The position numbers were made by a program, and so were the translations under genes. The notes under the pieces are model-generated. The model saw nothing but the letters and a program-made list of their open reading frames with translations. It was not told the DNA's origin and searched no databases. Shown here in pieces: positions 58,339-64,000 of a stretch of 64,000 nucleotides of DNA. Origin of the DNA: CAVUMR01 sp963742715 (GTDB taxonomy: Bacteria > Actinomycetota > Actinomycetes > Mycobacteriales > Micromonosporaceae); the NCBI GenBank assembly GCA_963742715.1, contig CAVUMR010000003.1, positions 496,001 to 560,000 of the forward strand, given 5' to 3'. Positions within the stretch are counted from its first letter, which is position 1, and the number at the start of each line of letters is the position of its first letter.

Positions 58339-61278
58339 TCAGCCCGCGCCGGCGATGGTGCCATTGGCGGCCAGGGCCGCCGCTCGTTCCGGGTCGACGT
58401 CGGGCGCCGCCGCCGCGGCGCGTACGAGGAGGCGACCGTTCGGGTAACCCGTGACTTGGCACAATTCGAGCGCAGAATGAAGATCGGCGTCCGCGTCAGC
58501 GATTCGGCCAAGCCTGATCAGGACCTGCAACCGGTACATGCGCCCCTGCCGTTCGAGGTCTCTGGCGCCAATATCGGCAGCCAGGCGGACCACATCATCG
58601 AAATGGGCCAGCGCACTATCGAGAACGTCGTCGTCGGCATAGGCGCAACCGATCTGTATGAGGGTGTACACCTCCCCGACCCGGTCGCCCAGCTCGCGGC
58701 GGACCGCCAGGCTCTCGGCGAGATACGTCAATGCCGAGGTGTTCTCACCGCGCCAGCGCAGGTTCATGCCGATGCTGTTCAAGGCGAGACCAGTGCCCGG
58801 ATCGTTGCCGACGCTCCGGAACAGTTCGAGTGCCTTCCTCAGCTGCGCTTCGCCTTCGACAAACCGGCCGGCTTCGGTGAGAAAGATACCGAGCGCGTTG
58901 ATTGCCTTGGCCAGGCCGGGGGTGGCGTCGGTCATCCGGTACAACTCGATGCCACGCTGGATGTCCTGCCGCGCTCTGGCGGGTTCACCGACGCGCTGGT
59001 GCAGCGTCGCGAGCTGGGTCCAGGCTCGTGCTTCGGACCGGCGATCGGCCTGGCTGCGAGCCAGCTCGACCATGACCTCGTTGATGGTGATGGCATCGCC
59101 GAGCCAGCCGTCGGTCTCCAGCGCCGTCAGCAGCGTCACGATGATCGCCATGGCGGGCCTGCCGACCAGTTCCGCATGGTCCGTGGCCCGGTGCGCCAGG
59201 GCCAGCAGCGAGTCCCGCTCGGCGTCGAACCAGGCCCGGGCATCGTCGACAGACGTACAGCGCAACCGTGGGGCGTTCCGGGAGAGCTGCAGGTCGACGG
59301 GCACGTCGAGACGTACGGGTCGGAGCTGGTCTGCCGCGCGGCAGGATGCGTCGGCGTAGTAGGAGTAGGCGCGACGGAGCGCACTGGTGCGTTCCTGGTC
59401 GCTCAGCTCGCGCTGGGCGATTTCGGCGGCGAACAGCCGGAGCAGGTCGTGCATCGCATAGCGGCCGTGGCGAGGCTCGACGACATGCAGGCTGACCAGC
59501 CGTTGGACAGCGGGTTCGAGGTCGTTGATGGTCAGGTCGGCGAGCGCGGCCAGAAGTCCGTCGGAGTAGCTCGGTACCTGAACGACACCCATGAGCCGGA
59601 AGAGCCGGGCGGAGTCGCCTCCGTTGTGCTGGTCGGCGTGCACCAGAGCTTCGTAGGTCGCGGCCACGGTGGCGCGCATGCTCAGTCGATCGGCGCCGAG
59701 TTCGTCGAGCCTGCGTCGGTCGTCGGCGAGTCGCTCGGCGAGGTCGGCCGCCGACCAGTCGGTGCGTAGAGCGAGCCGAGCGGCGGCCATCCGCAGGGCC
59801 AGGGGCAGTCCCGCGCACAGCTCCGCCACCCTGGCGACATCGGCACCGTCATCCGAACTCCGGTCGCCGCCGAATGCCGCCAGCACCGCGCACGCAACCG
59901 GCACCGGCAAGGTGTTCAGCGACAACCGCAGCGACGCATCCAGTGTCACCAGCCGTTTTCTGCTGGTCACCAGCACCGTGCACTGCGGGTCGGCAGGCAA
60001 CAACAACTCCAGCTGGTGCGCGTCAGCGGCGTTGTCCAGTAACAACAGAAGGCGTCGCCCCGCGGCGACGGTGCGGAACCTGCCTGCCAGCTCCACCAGG
60101 CTCAGGTGCGTCGGATGGTCGCCCAGCGCCCGGAGAAACGCTGCCAGCACCTGAGCTTCGCTGACCGGCTCGAGCCCGGTGTTCGATCCTTGAAGATCGA
60201 CATACAGTTGACCGTCGGGGTGTTCGCTCGCGAGACGATGGGCCACGCGCAGTGCGAGCGCGGACTTGCCGATCCCACCCTGACCGTCGAGGGCCACGAC
60301 CACCGGCCGAGCCTGGTCCCGGCCCTGCGGAGCACATACGGTCAGGATGGCGTCGACTTCGGCGTCCCTGCCGAGCAGAACTTGACTGTCCATGGGAAGT
60401 TGGCGCGGCACCACGCACGCGCCGCCGGTAGCGGCCCCAGCGCTGTCCTGGGCGGCGTCCCGGTGGCCGGTGCTCGCGTCGAGTGCCGGATCGCGGACCA
60501 GCACTGCCTGCTGCAACTCGCGCAACTCCGCTCCGGGTTGCACGCCAAGCTGCTCGTCCAGCACCGCGGCAGCGTCGCGATAGGCCTCCAGGGCGCCGCT
60601 CACGTCACCGCAGCGGTACAGCGCGGTCATCAGCTGGCCCCACAGCCGTTCGCGGGTCGGATGATCCGACAGCAAGGACCGCAGGGCGACCACCGGGGCC
60701 TGGCCCTCACCCAGCTCCAGCCGCATCTGCATACAGTCCTCGACAACCCGCAAACGCTCCTCGTCGAGCACCCGCAGGTGCCGCTGCAGCGGCATGTCCC
60801 GGGCCAGATCCTCGCCGCAACCGCCGCGCCACAGTCCCAATGCCTCCTCGAAGCAATCCCGGGCGAGCCCGAGTTCACCGGCCGCCGCGGACCCACGACC
60901 ACGCGCGACCAATTCGGCGAACCGTTCGACGTCTGATTCACCCGCCGCGACGACCAGCTCGTAGCCGCCCTCCCGAGCGACGAGCCGATCGGCGAGGACC
61001 TTGCGTAAACCGGTCGCGTAGGTCCGCAGATTCGCCGTCCACGACTGGGGACTGACCTCCCACAGCAGAGCCGCCAATCGCGACAAGCCGACCCGGCGAT
61101 TCGGGCTCAGCAACAACGCCGCGAGCAAAGCCCGCTGCTTCGGTCCGCCCAGCGGTTGTGCCACCCCAGCGCGCTGAACGGTCAACGGTCCGAGTAAGCA
61201 GAATCTAAGATCATCCAGCGTACTCACCCCCTGGAGCAGCGGTTGTCCGCAATTCGGCATCTCGGCGTCGCTGATCAA
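58339..61278 (-). CDS. SARP/AfsR-like regulator with NB-ARC and TPR domains
   Basis: 979 residues from the ATG at 61278; a GTG at 61227 (VSTLDDLRFCLLGPLTV) fits family N-termini equally well. Domains: OmpR-like winged helix (FCLLGPLTVQRAGVAQPLGG, KQRALLAALLLSPNRRV), BTAD (about 110-260, ALGLWRGG, LVRDPALD), NB-ARC ATPase (Walker A LDGQGGIGKSALALRVAH, RRLLLLLDNAADAHQLELL, GLPLALRMAA) and C-terminal TPRs (LAKAINALGIFLTEAGRFVE, TGLALNSIGMNLRWRGENTS). SARPs activate secondary-metabolite promoters at heptameric direct repeats. It converges on the peptide gene and is the probable cluster regulator. Confidence 0.9.
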   Translation of the reverse strand: MISDAEMPNCGQPLLQGVSTLDDLRFCLLGPLTVQRAGVAQPLGGPKQRALLAALLLSPNRRVGLSRLAALLWEVSPQSWTANLRTYATGLRKVLADRLVAREGGYELVVAAGESDVERFAELVARGRGSAAAGELGLARDCFEEALGLWRGGCGEDLARDMPLQRHLRVLDEERLRVVEDCMQMRLELGEGQAPVVALRSLLSDHPTRERLWGQLMTALYRCGDVSGALEAYRDAAAVLDEQLGVQPGAELRELQQAVLVRDPALDASTGHRDAAQDSAGAATGGACVVPRQLPMDSQVLLGRDAEVDAILTVCAPQGRDQARPVVVALDGQGGIGKSALALRVAHRLASEHPDGQLYVDLQGSNTGLEPVSEAQVLAAFLRALGDHPTHLSLVELAGRFRTVAAGRRLLLLLDNAADAHQLELLLPADPQCTVLVTSRKRLVTLDASLRLSLNTLPVPVACAVLAAFGGDRSSDDGADVARVAELCAGLPLALRMAAARLALRTDWSAADLAERLADDRRRLDELGADRLSMRATVAATYEALVHADQHNGGDSARLFRLMGVVQVPSYSDGLLAALADLTINDLEPAVQRLVSLHVVEPRHGRYAMHDLLRLFAAEIAQRELSDQERTSALRRAYSYYADASCRAADQLRPVRLDVPVDLQLSRNAPRLRCTSVDDARAWFDAERDSLLALAHRATDHAELVGRPAMAIIVTLLTALETDGWLGDAITINEVMVELARSQADRRSEARAWTQLATLHQRVGEPARARQDIQRGIELYRMTDATPGLAKAINALGIFLTEAGRFVEGEAQLRKALELFRSVGNDPGTGLALNSIGMNLRWRGENTSALTYLAESLAVRRELGDRVGEVYTLIQIGCAYADDDVLDSALAHFDDVVRLAADIGARDLERQGRMYRLQVLIRLGRIADADADLHSALELCQVTGYPNGRLLVRAAAAAPDVDPERAAALAANGTIAGAG

Positions 61279-61640
61279 ATTGGCTCGTGGTCCCGCCGAC
61301 GGTCACCGAACGTGATACCGACGCGCTGATCATGCGGTTTCCCCGAGGCATCGTCGGTCGGCACCTCCCGCGCGGCGGGGATCCAGGCTGCGAGTGACAA
61401 GGTACAGGCATCTCAACCACGTCAGCTCGGTCGAATGACCACTCCAACCTTCGCACCATTTGCTTGTACCCGTCGGAGCACCAAACCGGCGAAATCATGA
61501 TCAAGTCACGGACAGCTACGTCTCAAGCGCAGGTCGCCAACAATCCGAGCGTTGTCGCGCTTTCCAAGCCCATCGAGAAATGCGGGGCCGAGTGTCAGCC
61601 GAGTTTGAGAAGTACATCAGCGACTACGCCAGGAAATCAG
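61279..61640. other. AT-richer intergenic region
   Basis: Roughly 360 bases between the SARP start and gene relics. Composition is clearly less GC-rich than flanking genes. Small ORFs here (one reads VSAEFEKYISDYARKSG near 61590) lack supporting features. Promoter of the SARP gene expected near the left end. Confidence 0.45.
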
Positions 61641-61653
61641 GACCTCGCGGAAG

Positions 61654-61877
61654 GTAACTGGTCAGGTCGGTCGTGGGGTTTTATCGGAGGAGTCCGACCG
61701 TCCGGTCTACCAGAGCCTCGCCGCACGCATCGAGAAGTTGCGTCAGAAGGCATGACCAGCATTGAGGAGTCGCTCGCGTTCCTGGGGCAGGCACTACAGA
61801 TCGCTCAGGACGTCGTCGCGGCTGACCGGGCGGCCGAGGAAGGCCGTCCTGAGGAGTTGGAGCCGCTTCCTGATGGC
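61654..61877 (+). pseudogene. Relic of type I restriction subunit HsdR C-terminus
   Basis: Two overlapping frames joined at 61752-61755 read VLSEESDRPVYQSLAARIEK, LRQKA then TSIEESLAFLGQALQIAQD, VVAADRAAEEGRPEEL. The DRPVYxSLAxRIExLR and AFLxQALxxAxDVVxADRAxEEGR pieces match the helical C-terminal region of type I restriction HsdR proteins. Only about 75 residues remain of a ~1000-residue protein and a one-base frameshift divides them. No hsdM or hsdS is present. Confidence 0.55.
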
Positions 61878-61883
61878 GACCCA

Positions 61884-62069
61884 ACTGACCGCCGCCGGGC
61901 CGCGACGCGCACCCTGCTGCTGTACTCGGAATCCGGCAACCCGGCCTCGCCGCACTTCCTCGACCAGACCACGCGCTACGCCGCCGGCCAGTGGATAGAG
62001 GAACGCTTCACCCGGACGGAGATCGCGACCCATCCGGCGCTGCGGGTGCACGTGCTCGACCCGCGGTGA
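61884..62069 (+). pseudogene. Relic of acylase (Ntn-hydrolase) C-terminus fused to the HsdR relic
   Basis: Continuing the same frame, the sequence reads AATRTLLLYSESGNPASPHF, LDQTTRYAAGQWIEERFTR and HPALRVHVLDPR, then stops at 62069. YSxSxNPASPHFxDQT with a trailing W and F is the C-terminal end of penicillin/acyl-homoserine-lactone acylases. The ~700 preceding residues are missing. It is probably non-functional. Confidence 0.55.
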
Positions 62070-62177
62070 TGCTTCCCATCGCTCGGACGAGCTTCGCGAG
62101 AAGGGTCCGCAGCGGACGACCCAAAAGGCAAAGGCAAGGAGCTGTACTCCCTGCCACTTCTAACGTATAGCCCACCG

Positions 62178-62198
62178 GGGGACTTGCGGCAAGAGCCG
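62178..62198 (+). promoter_or_regulatory. Rifamycin-associated-element-like palindrome upstream of rph
   Basis: CTTGCGGCAAG (62183-62193) is a perfect palindrome around G, flanked by GGGGGA and AGCC. It closely resembles the published rifamycin-associated element found before rifampin-inactivation genes in actinomycetes. It is about 157 bases upstream of rph. TAACGTATAG just before it could be a -10 region. Drug-inducible expression is expected by analogy. Confidence 0.65.
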
Positions 62199-62349
62199 GG
62201 TCGTACCGCAGAATCGTCGGCCGGACCAGGAACGGGGGGCACGACGTGCGTGTGTTGTGGTCGACGGATGGGGGACGCGGCGACGGACCGCGGGTGGCAC
62301 CGGCGGTGCGGTACGGGCGCTGGAATACGGCTGCCGCGGAGGTGTCGCG

Positions 62350-64000
62350 ATGACCGAGCGGTACGTACTTGCCCTGCACGAGGTTGACGAGACGCAGGTC
62401 GCGCTGGTTGGCGGTAAGGGCGCACACCTGGGAGGTCTGTCGCGGATCGACGGCGTACGCGTGCCGGCTGGGTTCTGCGTGACGACGGACGCCTTCCGGC
62501 GGGTCATGGCCGAAGCGCCGGCGATCGACGACCAACTCGATCGGCTGTCGCGCCTGGGTCCGGATGACCGGGAGGCGATCCGCACGCTCAGCGTGGAGCT
62601 CCGCCGTACCGTCGAAGGGATCGCCATTCCGGGCGAGGTGGCGGCGGCGGTCACCCGCGCGCTCGTCCAGTACGGCGAGCAGGCCGCGTACGCCGTGCGA
62701 TCCAGCGCGACGGCCGAGGACCTGCCGACGGCCTCGTTCGCCGGCCAGCAGGATTCGTACCTGAACGTGGTGGGCCGGGCCGCGATCCTCCAGCACGTCA
62801 GCCGGTGCTGGGCGTCGCTGTTCACCGAGCGGGCCGTGACCTACCGCCAGCGGAACGGCTTCGACCACCGGAAGGTGCACATGGCCGTGGTCGTACAGCA
62901 GCTGGTTTTCTCGCAGGCGGCCGGCATCCTGTTCACGGCCGATCCGGTCACGGGCAACCGGAAGGTCGCCACCGTGGACGCCAGCTTCGGCCTCGGTGAG
63001 GCGCTGGTCTCCGGTCTGGTGAACGCGGACGTGTTCAAGGTGCGCGATGGTGAGATCGTCGCCAGGACGATCGCCACCAAGAAGCTCGCCATTCACGCCC
63101 TGCCGGCCGGCGGTACCCGGGAAGTGGCGATCGAGCCGGAGCGGCAGGCACAGCCCGCGCTGACGGATGCGCAGGTCGTACGGCTGGCGCAGCTCGGGCG
63201 GCGGATCGAAGCGCATTTCGGCAGCCCCCAGGACATCGAATGGTGCCTGGTCGACGATGACGTCGCGGAGCTTGCGGAGCGACCATCGGGCTCAGGTTCG
63301 TCGGCGTGGGGAACGAGCGGCGGCGAATTTCAGATCGTCCAGAGCCGGCCCATCACCACACTGTTCCCGGTCCCCGAGGCCGACGACGAGGGGAACCACG
63401 TCTACATCTCCGTCGGGCACCAGCAGATGATGACCGACCCGATGAAGCCCCTCGGGCTTTCCTTCTGGCAGCTGACGACCCCCGCGCCCGTGGCCGAGGC
63501 CGGCGGCCGCCTGTTCGTCGACGCCACCGGGAGGCTGGCCTCACCGGCGAGCCGCACCAGCCTCCTGGCGATGGCGGGAAGGTCCGATCCGCTGATCGGG
63601 GACGCGCTGCGGACGGTCCTCGAACGCGACGGCTTCATCCCGTCGCGCCCGGACGAGGAGCCCGCCCGGCCGCCGGCTGGCGGCCCGCCGGCTCCGATCG
63701 AGACCGATCCGGCCATCGTCACCGAGCTGATCCGGCTCAGCGAGGCCTCCGTCGCCGCCGCGGAACGCGACATCGCGACGTTGTCCGGAGCGGCACTGCT
63801 CGACTTCATCCTGGCGGACCTGCAGGAGCTGAGGCGGGTCCTGTTCGACCCGCGCAGCCATCAGGTGTTCATGTCGGCGATGGAGGCCGCGTGGTGGCTC
63901 AACGATCAGCTGCGTGAGTGGCTGGGCGAGAAGAACGCGGCCGACACGCTCACCCAGTCCGTTCCCCACAACGTCACGTCGGAGATGGGCCTGGCGCTCC
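62350..64000 (+). CDS. rph: Rifampin phosphotransferase (PEP synthase-like), 3' end outside window
   Basis: ATG at 62350 behind GGAGGTG; 550 residues present of a usual ~870. The enzyme moves the beta-phosphate of ATP to rifamycin, inactivating it. The ATP-binding domain has LVGGKGAHLGGLSRIDGVRV with PAGFCVTTDAF, AYAVRSSATAEDLPTASFAG, LFTADPVTGNRKVATVDASF, FGSPQDIEWCLVDDD and FQIVQSRPITTLFP. The following rifamycin-binding region starts VYISVGHQQMMTDPMKPLGL with NVTSEMGLAL at the window edge, both typical of RPH rather than true PEP synthase. The phosphohistidine swivelling domain lies outside. GTAC density is intermediate between host genes and the cluster before it. Confidence 0.9.
   Translation, partial: MTERYVLALHEVDETQVALVGGKGAHLGGLSRIDGVRVPAGFCVTTDAFRRVMAEAPAIDDQLDRLSRLGPDDREAIRTLSVELRRTVEGIAIPGEVAAAVTRALVQYGEQAAYAVRSSATAEDLPTASFAGQQDSYLNVVGRAAILQHVSRCWASLFTERAVTYRQRNGFDHRKVHMAVVVQQLVFSQAAGILFTADPVTGNRKVATVDASFGLGEALVSGLVNADVFKVRDGEIVARTIATKKLAIHALPAGGTREVAIEPERQAQPALTDAQVVRLAQLGRRIEAHFGSPQDIEWCLVDDDVAELAERPSGSGSSAWGTSGGEFQIVQSRPITTLFPVPEADDEGNHVYISVGHQQMMTDPMKPLGLSFWQLTTPAPVAEAGGRLFVDATGRLASPASRTSLLAMAGRSDPLIGDALRTVLERDGFIPSRPDEEPARPPAGGPPAPIETDPAIVTELIRLSEASVAAAERDIATLSGAALLDFILADLQELRRVLFDPRSHQVFMSAMEAAWWLNDQLREWLGEKNAADTLTQSVPHNVTSEMGLAL

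Noticed and set aside
61654..61877. Functional type I restriction-modification system
   Set aside because: Only the last ~75 residues of HsdR remain, split by a frameshift, with no HsdM or HsdS.
54521..62100. Integrative element with integrase at tRNA-Arg
   Set aside because: No integrase, excisionase, transfer gene or second copy of the tRNA 3' end could be found in the window.
62184..62387. Small Cys-containing ORF (TTCVCCGRRMGDAATDRGWH) before rph
   Set aside because: It begins inside the palindrome, lacks a ribosome site and overlaps the rph start in another frame; likely chance.
1..64000. Insertion sequences or transposase genes
   Set aside because: No DDE or tyrosine/serine recombinase motif and no terminal inverted repeats of suitable size were seen.

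Overview
The window is chromosomal DNA from a high-GC actinobacterium. Gene content and style (metG-rsmI-pmt order, Glp/GlpR, CGNR proteins, SARP regulators, GTG starts, a c-di-AMP riboswitch before an NlpC/P60 hydrolase) suggest a Micromonosporaceae-type actinomycete. Species is not resolvable by eye. The tetranucleotide GTAC (often GGTACC) is strikingly common in most housekeeping genes and much rarer in two cargo-like regions.

Layout: (1) 1-12.3 kb: 3'-truncated metG, a secreted protein, two heavy-metal-type RND permeases flanking a truncated adaptor, a small membrane protein and an aldo/keto reductase. (2) 12.5-27 kb: rsmI, protein O-mannosyltransferase, and a cell-envelope glycan region (YbhN-like protein, methyltransferase, glycosyltransferase, YfhO-like protein, GT2 glycosyltransferase, large polytopic protein) interrupted by a VOC protein and a trypsin-like protease. 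(3) 26.8-31.4 kb: small accessory genes (metal-peptidase-like protein, double GNAT, MarR with a divergent membrane protein, APH-like kinase, secreted Cys protein) and one gene relic. (4) 31.5-38.1 kb: a three-gene operon (OB-like/TM/PASTA protein, HerA/VirB4-like ATPase with a Cys-rich tail, large repeat-rich protein) lying 3' of tRNA-Ala(CGC). (5) 38.5-54.2 kb: glpR/sepX, GNAT, glp/moeA, galU, GGDEF sensor, formyl-THF cyclo-ligase, FmdB, SAF-like protein, mscL, CBS protein, MBL hydrolase, USP, DsbA-like, CGNR, methyltransferase, then a c-di-AMP riboswitch and NlpC/P60 hydrolase. (6) 54.4-61.3 kb: tRNA-Arg(CCT), then a cluster of frameshifted mauE, TlpA-like redoxin, ABC exporter, S26 peptidase, a 66-residue six-cysteine peptide, and a SARP/NB-ARC/TPR regulator. 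(7) 61.6-64 kb: fused relics of hsdR and an acylase gene, then a rifamycin-associated-element-like palindrome and a 3'-truncated rifampin phosphotransferase gene.

How genes work together: the best candidate for an undescribed system is the tRNA-Arg-linked cluster. It looks like a pathway for an exported, disulfide-stabilised peptide: the MauE/redoxin pair would set thiol redox state, the ABC protein would export, the S26 peptidase would cut at an AxA site before the first core cysteine, and the SARP would regulate. The second candidate is the PASTA/HerA/repeat-protein operon, whose architecture suggests membrane-anchored DNA or protein translocation with a polymorphic-toxin-like cargo. Both are inferences from gene order and motifs. 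Intergenic regions also carry an unusual number of short tandem repeats, several with a 13-bp period but unrelated sequences.
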